Source of the DNA: Salipaludibacillus neizhouensis
GTDB taxonomy: Bacteria > Bacillota > Bacilli > Bacillales > Salisediminibacteriaceae
Length of the DNA: 64,000 nt
Direction: 5' to 3'
Assembly (NCBI RefSeq): GCF_002886185.1
Contig: NZ_KZ614146.1
Span: 1,782,930 to 1,846,929 of the forward strand
Within the stretch, counting starts at the first letter, position 1; every line of letters begins with the position of its first letter. The translations under genes were made by a program, and so were the position numbers. The notes under the pieces were generated by a model. It saw nothing but the letters and a program-made list of their open reading frames with translations. It was not told the DNA's origin and did not search any database. Below, one piece after another: positions 45,855 through 54,340 of this stretch.

Positions 45855-48065
45855 ATGAAATTAATCGTCGCTGAAAAACCAGATCAAGGTGCTAAACTTG
45901 CTGCGCCTTTTCCATTTGCAAAACAAAAAAATCATATCACCATTCGGCCTTGTGAAACGTTTCCGCAGGGGGCAGTTGTCACTTGGGCAGTAGGCCATCT
46001 ATGCGAACTATTGTCCCCGGATGAATATGATGCTTCATGGAAAAAATGGCAGTTGGATATCTTACCAATGATCCCATCAGAATTTCAATACAAAGTTACG
46101 AAAACAAAGTGGAAGGCTTTTAAAGTAATCAAAGATTTTGTGCATGATCCTAAAATTAATGAAATCATCATAGCAGGTGATGCGGAACGAGAAGGGGAAG
46201 CAATCGTAAGACTTGTTTTACAACAAAGCAAGAATACCAAACCAATGAAAAGGTTATGGATTTCTTCCCTAACACCAAACGCCGTAATAACCGGTTTTCA
46301 AAATCTGAAAGATGAAATACATACAAGAGATTTATTCCATGAAGCCATAAGCAGGGCCTATGCAGATTGGCTAGTAGGTATGAATGCATCACGGGCATTT
46401 ACACTATTGTTACAACACCAAGGAGCAGAGGATGTTTTTTCTACTGGACGGGTTCAAACCCCAACCCTCGCTCTTATCGTGAAGCGTGAAACTGAAATAG
46501 AAGCTTTTAGATCGGAAAACTTCTGGGAGGTCAAGGCTAACTTTCAAATAAATAATCATATGTATGAAGGCACCTGGCATAAAGACGGGGATACGAGACT
46601 TAAAGAGGAACAGATGGCTAAAAAAATTGCTCAATTTTCCGCCGGGAAACCAGCAAAAGTAACGAATATAGATAAAAACACAAAAAATATTCCACCGCCA
46701 TATTTATTTAACCTTTCCGGATTGCAATCATTGGCCAACAAGCGCTTTAAGTATGCACCGAAGCAAACATTGGATATTGCACAAAAGCTCTATGTGAAGG
46801 GAATTATATCCTATCCTAGAACGGACTCTGCTTTTATAACGAAAGAAGAAGCGTCAACTCTACCGGATGTATTGGCGAAATTAAGGGAGTACAGTACGTT
46901 TAATGCTTATTTCCCCTTGCCTAATCCGTCAATACTTGTATCCAAACGCTACGTAAACCCTAGTAAAGTAAAGGATCACTATGCCATTATTCCAACAGAT
47001 CAAACCATAGACCCTGCAAAATTATCACGAGAAGAACAAGTAATCTATGAAATGATCGTTGAACGTGTCATTGCCGCACATTATGATGATTGTAAAATGA
47101 GTTATTCGACCATTGATACGTTAGTTGACGAGAGAGCCACCTTTCGTTCGAAAGGAAAACAACTTCTAAATGAAGGTTGGCGAAAAGTTATCCCCTTCTC
47201 TCAAGATTCTCAAAAATCAGCAAAAGATAATGATACATCCTTACCTCCTGTCCAAAACGGAGATGAAGGGATTGTCTCGAAGGTAACCACTAAAAAAGGA
47301 GAAACAAAACCGCCAAAACGTTATACAGAAGGTGATTTAATTCTTGTCATGAAAACAGCCGGCAAACATATTGATGACGATAATCTTGTAAAAGTCATGC
47401 AGGATACGGAAGGACTTGGTACGGAAGCAACCCGGGCAGGAATTATTGGGATTTTAAAAGATCGCTCGTACATTACAGTCACAAAAAATCAGGTTTTCCC
47501 TACAGACAAGGGGCGAATCCTTATTCAAGCTGTTGGAGATTCCATTTTAGCTTCACCAGAAATGACCGCAAAGTGGGAACAAAGGCTAGCAGAAATTGGA
47601 GATGGCAAAACTCCCATGGAGCCATTCATTGAACAGGCTAAAAAACTTTCGGCATCAATTATTCAAGATGCACGAATGAACGCTAAATCTTGGCAATTGG
47701 ACAAAGAAAAACTAGCTAACATACAATCTACGAGAAAAGGTTGGAAACAAAAAAAAGGGACTGGAAACTACCCGGCTAAAACTCTAGTTGGAGGTTGTCT
47801 AAAGTGTGATGGAAAGGTTATAGACAAAGGGAATTTTTATGGTTGTACCAACTATAATCAATCAAAATGTACGTTTACTATATCCAAACGCACGTTAGGA
47901 AAAGAAATAAGTATTACCCATGTAAAAGAACTGCTGTCAGGCGGTACGACGTCGATTGTCCAAGGTTTCGAACGAAATAATAACGTTTTCGACGCCGCAT
48001 TGAAATGGGATAATAACAAGAAAAAAATAATCTTCATATACGATCAACAACCAATTAATCGGTAA
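45855..48065 (+). CDS. topB: DNA topoisomerase III
   Basis: Type IA topoisomerase that relaxes and decatenates DNA. 736 residues. TOPRIM acids in LIVAEKP (Glu) and IIAGDAEREGEAI (DxE), active-site tyrosine region ISYPRTDSAFI (Tyr near residue 318), and GLGTEATRAGII. A C-terminal zinc-like segment GGCLKCDGKVIDKGNFYGCTNY has CxxC and a later C-x8-C, partly conserved. ATG 45855 has a GGTGATCC region upstream. Its last 11 nt overlap the end of the convergent metallophosphoesterase. Confidence 0.95.
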   Translation: MKLIVAEKPDQGAKLAAPFPFAKQKNHITIRPCETFPQGAVVTWAVGHLCELLSPDEYDASWKKWQLDILPMIPSEFQYKVTKTKWKAFKVIKDFVHDPKINEIIIAGDAEREGEAIVRLVLQQSKNTKPMKRLWISSLTPNAVITGFQNLKDEIHTRDLFHEAISRAYADWLVGMNASRAFTLLLQHQGAEDVFSTGRVQTPTLALIVKRETEIEAFRSENFWEVKANFQINNHMYEGTWHKDGDTRLKEEQMAKKIAQFSAGKPAKVTNIDKNTKNIPPPYLFNLSGLQSLANKRFKYAPKQTLDIAQKLYVKGIISYPRTDSAFITKEEASTLPDVLAKLREYSTFNAYFPLPNPSILVSKRYVNPSKVKDHYAIIPTDQTIDPAKLSREEQVIYEMIVERVIAAHYDDCKMSYSTIDTLVDERATFRSKGKQLLNEGWRKVIPFSQDSQKSAKDNDTSLPPVQNGDEGIVSKVTTKKGETKPPKRYTEGDLILVMKTAGKHIDDDNLVKVMQDTEGLGTEATRAGIIGILKDRSYITVTKNQVFPTDKGRILIQAVGDSILASPEMTAKWEQRLAEIGDGKTPMEPFIEQAKKLSASIIQDARMNAKSWQLDKEKLANIQSTRKGWKQKKGTGNYPAKTLVGGCLKCDGKVIDKGNFYGCTNYNQSKCTFTISKRTLGKEISITHVKELLSGGTTSIVQGFERNNNVFDAALKWDNNKKKIIFIYDQQPINR

Positions 48066-49167
48066 AGGTAATGTCCAATTGTATAATTTCTGAACGACTG
48101 CCTATTCTGATTGGAGGACCCCAAAATCCAAATCCAGACGAAACGATAACATTCAGTTGCTCTTTCTTTTTAAAGCCCCAGTCTACTTCAAATATTTTTC
48201 GAGTAATGAGGTGATTAGGGGCTATTTGTCCCCGGTGAGTATGTCCTGATAGAACAATATCACTGCCGCTGTCCATGATTTCTTGGAGTTCAGATGGTTG
48301 GTGATCAAGAACCAATTTAGGCAACAAGCTATCCGCACCAATCAACAATTCCTCCATTGTTTTCCTATGCTTATCGGTTTTATCTTTTCTGCCGATAATT
48401 TGGATGGAACGATCTATTGTCACAATTTCATCTTGCAGAATATGTACATTGACTTTTTTCATTATTTTAGTCAACTCTTTTATTTTCCCCCCGTAATATT
48501 CATGATTTCCCAAAACTGCATAAACGCCTAACGGGGCTTGCAGATTCCGCAATATTTTATCCATTTTTTCTTTTTGAAAAATACCCGGGTCATCATCCAC
48601 TAAATCTCCTGGAAATACAATTAGATCAGGATCTAACTTATTTATCATTGTAACTAACCGCTTAGCATGACTCTTCCCTGAGAGTCCCCCAAAGTGCATA
48701 TCAGAAGCCATGGCAACCCTTAAAGTTTTCTTTTTAGCCTGTTTTCTCGGTACTTCAATGTGATACTTTCTTATGACTGGTTGATAAGCATTAAACAAGC
48801 CAAATAACATATACACTATAAATAGAATCAGCACTAGAAAACCGGCAGTTGTAATACTTGTATTTATAGAGATTGTTGTCAGGGAAATTAGCCAAACAAA
48901 TAAATTTACAACAGGTAAAACGATAAGTGCAAATTGAAAAACTGCCAACCAAAAGGAACCGAGCATTTTAAGCCACATTAGTGATTTTACCATTTGTCCA
49001 ATGATGTAGGAGTAAGCGAAAAACATCAGGAATACGGAAATTCCCCAACGAGCATCTACTTGGAAGGCAGTAAGTAACCAGACATGAATATTCCAGCCAA
49101 TATAAAAGGAAAGCAGACTGTATATTAATAAAAATGTGCTCAAACTCAACAAAAACTTAACATTCAT
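48055..49167 (-). CDS. Membrane metallophosphoesterase (calcineurin-like)
   Basis: 370 residues: about four N-terminal transmembrane helices (residues 5-135), then a calcineurin-like phosphoesterase domain. Metal motifs ASDMHFGG (D-x-H), FPGDLVDDD (GD-x-VDD), LGNHEYY (GNHE) and LSGHTHRGQ (GH-x-H) are complete. Resembles YkuE/YpbG-type membrane phosphoesterases; substrate could be lipid A-like or UDP-lipid pyrophosphates, but that is not shown. ATG 49167 follows AAGGAGG. The gene ends in an 11-nt tail-to-tail overlap with topB. Confidence 0.88.
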   Translation of the reverse strand: MNVKFLLSLSTFLLIYSLLSFYIGWNIHVWLLTAFQVDARWGISVFLMFFAYSYIIGQMVKSLMWLKMLGSFWLAVFQFALIVLPVVNLFVWLISLTTISINTSITTAGFLVLILFIVYMLFGLFNAYQPVIRKYHIEVPRKQAKKKTLRVAMASDMHFGGLSGKSHAKRLVTMINKLDPDLIVFPGDLVDDDPGIFQKEKMDKILRNLQAPLGVYAVLGNHEYYGGKIKELTKIMKKVNVHILQDEIVTIDRSIQIIGRKDKTDKHRKTMEELLIGADSLLPKLVLDHQPSELQEIMDSGSDIVLSGHTHRGQIAPNHLITRKIFEVDWGFKKKEQLNVIVSSGFGFWGPPIRIGSRSEIIQLDITFTD

Positions 49168-49409
49168 AAATTACCTCCTTATAAAGATATATCATGAGCA
49201 TAACCTTGACTGATTAGTAAGTCTATTTTCTGAAATATCCTTGTATTTCCAGTTTTAATCATTCTGAGCTTGTAGATTATCCTATTTTTTATTATGATTT
49301 AAAACGTCTTCATTTACAAAAATTAAGGGGCAATAAATGAGAGAATTTTTCATTTCTTTATTTACTACATGGTACAATGAATACAAACAAGTAAAAAGGG
49401 TGAGAAAAC

Positions 49410-49745
49410 TTGAAGAGCATTGAATTTCATGATGGAAAATTATACACGGAAGTACGTTTAAAAGTAAAAGGGAAGGCAGACGTCACTCATTCCATGGTTA
49501 TTGATACAACATCACCACATACGATTATTTCAGAACGTCTGCAAAAAGAATTAAATTTAGATGTTTCCAAATCCGGTCAAGAAATCACATTAAGCTCCTT
49601 TAGTATCGGTCCTTTAAAAGTGAGCGATTTCAGTGTATTCAAAGAAGACATTGAAGTAGATGGAATTATCGGCTTAGATTTCCTAAAGTCAGTTGGCGCT
49701 AAAATAAATCTTGATTCGATGACAATTTCCAGCTCACGGACGTAA
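49410..49745 (+). CDS. Single-domain retropepsin-like protein with altered active-site motif
   Basis: 111 residues matching the small bacterial clan AA aspartic protease fold: strand, then MVIDTTSPHTIIS, later VDGIIGLDFL. The usual D-T-G-A catalytic triplet reads D-T-T-S here, so the flexible glycine is lost; the catalytic Asp remains. No signal peptide. TTG 49410 with GGGTGAG upstream; a promoter TACAAT (49374) lies before it. It may act as a homodimeric protease, or as a non-catalytic descendant. Not linked in operon to its neighbours. Confidence 0.65.
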   Translation: MKSIEFHDGKLYTEVRLKVKGKADVTHSMVIDTTSPHTIISERLQKELNLDVSKSGQEITLSSFSIGPLKVSDFSVFKEDIEVDGIIGLDFLKSVGAKINLDSMTISSSRT

Positions 49746-49755
49746 AACTATTTGC

Positions 49756-49784
49756 TTGACCGCCCTATGGGAAAAGGGTATCAT
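49756..49784 (+). promoter_or_regulatory. SigA promoter with a 240-nt leader or small RNA downstream
   Basis: TTGACC (49756-49761), 17-bp spacer, TATCAT (49779-49784). The transcript would run from about 49791 through a region with the inverted repeat CATTGTA / TACAATG before the KOW gene at 50028. Confidence 0.5.
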
Positions 49785-50027
49785 CATATGCGATTAATCA
49801 TCTTTATTTCATGAGGCTGTGTATAAGAATATTGTTGAATTTATAACCTGTTAAATATTTCTTGACTCTAAACAGAGTAATTCGTCATTGTAAGCGGAAC
49901 GATACAATGGGCAGAGATAAATTAAGGCTGGCTTAGCAATTTTTTATCGTATTTCGTATGCAACATAATTCTTAACAACGCTTTTAAATATTGCATGATA
50001 AAATAGATTTACTTAGGAGGTATATTT

Positions 50028-50219
50028 ATGCCAGAGGAAGAAGAAGTTCCGGTAATAAATCCAGGAGATCTAGTCAATGTGACCTCGGGTGACTACAAAG
50101 GAAAGAGCGGAAAAGTAATTGCTGCTTATAATAATTCTATTGCAGTGGAAGTCGAAACCACTCTCGAAGATGGCACAAAACCTAGAACTGTTTTAAAACA
50201 TAGTGAGTATGAACTTTAG
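50028..50219 (+). CDS. Small KOW/SH3-like protein (DUF2187/YkvS-like)
   Basis: 63 residues. INPGDLVNVTSGDYKGKSGKV is a KOW-type beta-barrel opening; acidic N-terminus MPEEEEVP; VEVETTLEDGTKPRTVLKH follows. Resembles the DUF2187/YkvS group of small Bacilli proteins of unknown function; KOW domains usually bind RNA or ribosomal protein surfaces. ATG 50028 follows a strong TAGGAGG. A terminator lies 20 nt after the stop. Its 280-bp upstream gap is long for such a small gene. Confidence 0.8.
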   Translation: MPEEEEVPVINPGDLVNVTSGDYKGKSGKVIAAYNNSIAVEVETTLEDGTKPRTVLKHSEYEL

Positions 50220-50238
50220 AAAAAGAAAATAAATACAA

Positions 50239-50278
50239 AAAAGCTCATCTTAGCATTTTGCGAGAATGAGCTTTTTTG
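50239..50278 (+). terminator. Intrinsic terminator of the KOW gene
   Basis: AAAAGCTCAT / ATGAGCTTTT stem with a structured loop, followed by TT. It also could serve the minus-strand membrane gene that ends at 50324. Confidence 0.85.
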
Positions 50279-50323
50279 TATGGAGATTTTGACAATTGAT
50301 TATAGAAAGTTTAGTTAACATTT

Positions 50324-51715
50324 CTACACCCATCCGAAGGCATGAAAACTGTATAACAAACATGATAACACAACAAAAATAATGAGCACAAAAGGGGCAT
50401 TAGCTTTGGCAATCTTTGGAGTAGACGTGTTCATCAACTTAGAAGCCATTAATACTTGCCCCGAGAAAGGAGAAAGCTGCGTTGCAGTCGTCCATGCTAA
50501 TAACAACGTTAAAGCAAGGTATTCTGACGTAATACCAAATGTTTCAGGAGACAGAGAACCACCAATACCAATGACGATGATGATTGGATGAATGCCTATC
50601 TGAGCTAATAATACCGCTATCATGATAATAAATATTGTAAATAAATACACAAACCCAAATGAAATATTTAAGAGAAAAGTGGAGATAATTTCACCCATAT
50701 TTGTATATGATACAGCCACTCCAAAATAACCGGCACTTATAAAAATCGCTATTTCATTTTTCAACTTAAAAAACGAAGCTTGAACCTGAACAGACACATC
50801 ATTAAGATACGTCCGCAAAACCTTTGATCCAATAGCCCAAATTACCGGTAAAATCAGAGCTAAAATTGATACCACTGTGAGCATATTTATTTCTACAAAG
50901 TATTCCAATAAAAACAATAAAGCTAACAATACACCTGAAAATGATAAAACAGGCAGTAGGGAAGGGTTGTTATCAGAATCTGGTGATCTCTTGTTCTCAT
51001 CTTCTACTAAAATAGGATCGTCAGCAAACTTAATAGCAGGAAGCATGATTATGCTGATTACCGTATAAACTATCGCTAAAACGAAGCCATACCCGCCAAT
51101 ACTAAACCACGACACATCAAAAAGTACAAGGACAAGCCCAACGTTCACAAAATAAGGCGACCACAACATACAAAAAGCGAACCCTCTCATAATATGTAAG
51201 GTTAATTTTTTTTCTTGGAATGAAGAAAAGCTTTCGTCTGCAATTTTTTTTACGATAGCCATTGCGCCAAAGTTTAATAAAGTGCCCGTTGAAGTCACAA
51301 GAAGGTAACTTAATCTGTAAGGATGTTTTCCACCTTGTTTTTCTTTTAATTGAACTTTTTCTTTTAAAGCAGATAAGTAACCTACCGTTGACATAAATGT
51401 TCCAATAAGTGGGATAAGTATAAATAAAGAAAGTAGATTAATATTTTCACCAAATCCATGCAGCACTGTGATAAAATGAACGTTTTCAAGATAAAAAATA
51501 ATCGAACCAACTATGATTAAGATCGAGACTACGAAACGGTTTATTGGCGATATAAGAAAGATCGCATTCGCTAATAAGACAGCACCTAGTAAACTAAATA
51601 GATTTTCTATCCAAAGTGCATGAAAAAAGTGATTCGTTAAATATAAAATAGCAGTTACATAACAAATAACTCCTAGTATGCGTATATTCATGTTATATTG
51701 CGATGTTGACACCAC
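50324..51715 (-). CDS. Polytopic membrane protein A, probable transporter of unknown family
   Basis: 463 residues, about 11-12 hydrophobic segments with a hydrophilic loop near residue 240 (DENKRSPDSDNNPS). Two segments look like broken-helix elements: FCMLWSPYFVNVG in the middle and QIGIHPIIIVIGIGGSLSP near the end. The same two marks occur in the protein at 52785-54158, encoded divergently 3 kb away, which suggests an old paralogue pair of ion-transporter type. Start is uncertain: GTG 51715 is close to AAAGGTGG; ATG 51691 is far from it. No function known. Confidence 0.6.
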   Translation of the reverse strand: MVSTSQYNMNIRILGVICYVTAILYLTNHFFHALWIENLFSLLGAVLLANAIFLISPINRFVVSILIIVGSIIFYLENVHFITVLHGFGENINLLSLFILIPLIGTFMSTVGYLSALKEKVQLKEKQGGKHPYRLSYLLVTSTGTLLNFGAMAIVKKIADESFSSFQEKKLTLHIMRGFAFCMLWSPYFVNVGLVLVLFDVSWFSIGGYGFVLAIVYTVISIIMLPAIKFADDPILVEDENKRSPDSDNNPSLLPVLSFSGVLLALLFLLEYFVEINMLTVVSILALILPVIWAIGSKVLRTYLNDVSVQVQASFFKLKNEIAIFISAGYFGVAVSYTNMGEIISTFLLNISFGFVYLFTIFIIMIAVLLAQIGIHPIIIVIGIGGSLSPETFGITSEYLALTLLLAWTTATQLSPFSGQVLMASKLMNTSTPKIAKANAPFVLIIFVVLSCLLYSFHAFGWV

Positions 51716-51832
51716 CTTTTTCTAACTATTGCTTAACATTAGTATGGATGAATAGGGAGAATATTACGGTCACACCAAGTGGTATTTCAATAAAACATTT
51801 CTAGTATAACAGATCTCAATCGGAGGAGAACC

Positions 51833-52672
51833 ATGAAAGAATCAATCGTATTAGTTACTGGAGCAAATAGTGGATTTGGAATGGGCATAACGTTAGAACT
51901 TGCAAATAAAGGATACAAAGTAATTGCAACAATGAGAAGTACTGAAAAGCAAGAACAGCTAAGAATTGAGGCCAATGATCGACTTATTCCAAAGGGAAGA
52001 ATAGATGTCCAACGGTTAGATGTAACAAACCAAGATGAGATTGATACTATTTACAATTATATACTAAACACTTATGGAACACTTGATATCTTAATTAATA
52101 ATGCAGGTTATACCCAAGGCGGAGTCATCGAAGAAATTGATGGACTGCAGTGGGAAGAACAATTTAAAACGAATGTATTTGGAGTCGTTTCTCTAACTAA
52201 GTCATTTATTCCAGTAATGAGAAAAAACCGCTCCGGGAAAATTATTAATTTAGGAAGTATCAGTGGTCGAATAGGTCTGCCTGGTTTGGGACCATATGCA
52301 GCGTCTAAGTTTGCATTAGAAGGGTTTAGCGAATCGTTGCGATTAGAATTGCAACCTTTCAATGTGTATACATCACTCATAGAAGCAGGCTCTTTTAAAA
52401 CAGGTATTTGGAAAAAAGGATTAGAAAAAGCACCATTATCAAGGGTACCAGATTATAAAGACCTCATGAATTCCTTAAATAATCATGTGAAGAAAATGGA
52501 TAAACAAGCACAAAATCCTCAAATCGTCATGGATACCGTTATCAAAATATGCGAAACCTCTAGACCTCATCTTCGTTACCCTGTTGGAAAGGGAGTCAAA
52601 GCAATTACTTTCTTGAAATCTTTTCTTCCTTGGGCTATTGTTGAACGTATCGTTCTTCGCATGATGAAATAG
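51833..52672 (+). CDS. Short-chain dehydrogenase/reductase
   Basis: 279 residues. LVTGANSGFGMG is the NAD(P) loop (TGxxxGxG), NNAGYTQG the structural motif, and YAASKFALEGF the catalytic Tyr-x3-Lys; GSISGRIG precedes with the catalytic Ser. Substrate unknown; such enzymes with an 'SGFG' loop and YPVGKG near the end often act on fatty or steroid-like alcohols. ATG 51833 follows CGGAGGAG. It lies between two similar membrane proteins; a short repeat scar follows the stop. Confidence 0.88.
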   Translation: MKESIVLVTGANSGFGMGITLELANKGYKVIATMRSTEKQEQLRIEANDRLIPKGRIDVQRLDVTNQDEIDTIYNYILNTYGTLDILINNAGYTQGGVIEEIDGLQWEEQFKTNVFGVVSLTKSFIPVMRKNRSGKIINLGSISGRIGLPGLGPYAASKFALEGFSESLRLELQPFNVYTSLIEAGSFKTGIWKKGLEKAPLSRVPDYKDLMNSLNNHVKKMDKQAQNPQIVMDTVIKICETSRPHLRYPVGKGVKAITFLKSFLPWAIVERIVLRMMK

Positions 52673-52744
52673 AAAAACGGCATAGCCGTCTTTTGTTAAA
52701 TACAGAGGAAACTGTCAACTCCTACTGTCTGAATCTTTTAAGAA
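52673..52744 (+). repeat. Intergenic structured repeat, copy 7 (internally deleted)
   Basis: Begins at the SDR stop with AAAAACGGCATAGCCGTC, identical to copy 1, then TTTTGTTAAATACAG and jumps directly to ACTGTCAACTCCTAC. The whole outer-stem/apical core (about 80 bp) is missing, so it is a deletion remnant of the same element. Confidence 0.8.
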
Positions 52745-52784
52745 AATCCTAAACTAAACTCCTAAACGAAAGAAGAATGTTACA

Positions 52785-54158
52785 ATGAAAACTTTAAAAG
52801 GTGTTCCGCAACGTCTTTATCTTATATACTCCCTACTTATACTGATTTACATGATAAATGTTTTCATAGATTCACCTGTCATTACATACATTGCCGGTGC
52901 TATCACAATACCAATCCTCATCATTTCCTTTTTTGGAGCATCTAAACTCTTTAGAATTCTTGGCTCTATATTTTTGGCAGTAGGATCCTACCTTTTTGTA
53001 GAGTCAAATCTCTCTCTTTTACATGCCTTAACATTTTTCACGACAAACTTAGGCTTAATTGGTTTATTAACTGTTTTACCTTGGATGAATATCGTGGTTC
53101 GAGCTGGCAGATTCGACCGAAGAATTAACGAATTAATGAAATCGAACGTGTCAAATATGGGTAGTCTATATGTTCGAAGTACTCTAACCACTTATACACT
53201 CTTATCATTTATTAACCTTTCTGCACTTACACTCACTCAAAGTGTACTTAAAGAAAACCTGCAAAAGGTTTCGAAGAAGTTTCGAGATGGTTTTATAAGT
53301 CAATCGACATTACGGGCCTTCTCAATGGCACTCGTTTGGAGCCCGATGGAAATTCTTGTTGCAATAAGTGTGGATGCCACAGGCGTGAGCTATTTAACGA
53401 TGCTTCCTTGGCTCGTTTTATTTTCTGTAATCATGATGACAATGGAATCCGTTCGAGGTAAACGTGCATACGCAACAATGAAGTATGAGGCCCCCTACCA
53501 ACTTACTAGATCGTTTTCTATGAAAGAAATTGTTCTGAATATTTTACAATTATTATTTGCTTTAACCGTATTTCTTACACTGATTGTAGGAATAGGTAAT
53601 CTACTAGATTTGAGTTTCATATATGCCGTCACATTAGTCATCTTTCCGTTTGCGTGTGCTTGGGCCTTTTTAATGAAACGGTGGAGAAGTTTTTTAGCAA
53701 TCGGGGTTAAAACGTGGAAAGACAGAACGAATAACATGCAGAACTTTTTCGTGTTATTTGTTACTCTTGCGTTTTTCTCTAATAGTTTGAATGAGACTCC
53801 TATTTTACAAGTAATCCAGCAACCGTTTATGGCAGTCTCAGAGTATCCTTTATTAATTCTCATTTTTATGCAGCTTACGTACCTTGTTATGAGTATGTTT
53901 GGTATACATCCCATCGCAACTATAGGTGTCTTAATAGAAGTAGTCGCACCACTTTATAGCGTGATGAATCCCTTAAGTATCGGAATTGTTTTCATCACAG
54001 GAGCATTAGCCACTGCGAGTGTCGCAACTTATGGGGTAACTGTAACTATAACTTCCATGAATACACAGCAAAATCCATACCGAATCACGTTGACAAACAT
54101 GCCATTCGCTTTACTCTATGGTACTGTAGGGACTTTGTTAGCCTACTTTTTGCTTTAA
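52785..54158 (+). CDS. Polytopic membrane protein B, probable transporter, paralogue-like to A
   Basis: 457 residues, about 11-12 membrane segments. Marks shared with the minus-strand protein at 50324-51715 are LVWSPMEILVA (SP break) and MFGIHPIATIGVLIE (IHP break) at comparable positions, and a similar N-terminal helix pattern. Overall identity looks low. The two-repeat layout with SP and IHP breaks is reminiscent of DASS/ion-transporter folds, but I cannot name a family. ATG 52785 follows AAAGAAG. A terminator candidate follows at 54174. Confidence 0.6.
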   Translation: MKTLKGVPQRLYLIYSLLILIYMINVFIDSPVITYIAGAITIPILIISFFGASKLFRILGSIFLAVGSYLFVESNLSLLHALTFFTTNLGLIGLLTVLPWMNIVVRAGRFDRRINELMKSNVSNMGSLYVRSTLTTYTLLSFINLSALTLTQSVLKENLQKVSKKFRDGFISQSTLRAFSMALVWSPMEILVAISVDATGVSYLTMLPWLVLFSVIMMTMESVRGKRAYATMKYEAPYQLTRSFSMKEIVLNILQLLFALTVFLTLIVGIGNLLDLSFIYAVTLVIFPFACAWAFLMKRWRSFLAIGVKTWKDRTNNMQNFFVLFVTLAFFSNSLNETPILQVIQQPFMAVSEYPLLILIFMQLTYLVMSMFGIHPIATIGVLIEVVAPLYSVMNPLSIGIVFITGALATASVATYGVTVTITSMNTQQNPYRITLTNMPFALLYGTVGTLLAYFLL

Positions 54159-54173
54159 ATTCTTCGTTATCCG

Positions 54174-54214
54174 GTAACACCTGCATCTAACCCAGCTGGT
54201 GTTACTCTTTTATT
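54174..54214 (+). terminator. Terminator-like hairpin after membrane protein B
   Basis: GTAACACC / GGTGTTAC perfect 8-bp stem with a 16-nt loop, then TCTTTTATT. Confidence 0.7.
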
Positions 54215-54340
54215 ACTTTCCTTTATTATTTCTAGTTTCTAAACTTTCTCACCAGGTTCAATTTTTTCTCGTAGTATAATAAAAACACAAATATTTTTTA
54301 ATCCAATAGCGTTTTATCTTTTATCAGAAAGGGGAAACTC

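Noticed and set aside
49338-49423. 24-codon frame with AAGGGG site before the retropepsin-like gene
   Set aside because: The -10 region of the downstream gene lies inside it and it overlaps that gene's start; more likely chance.
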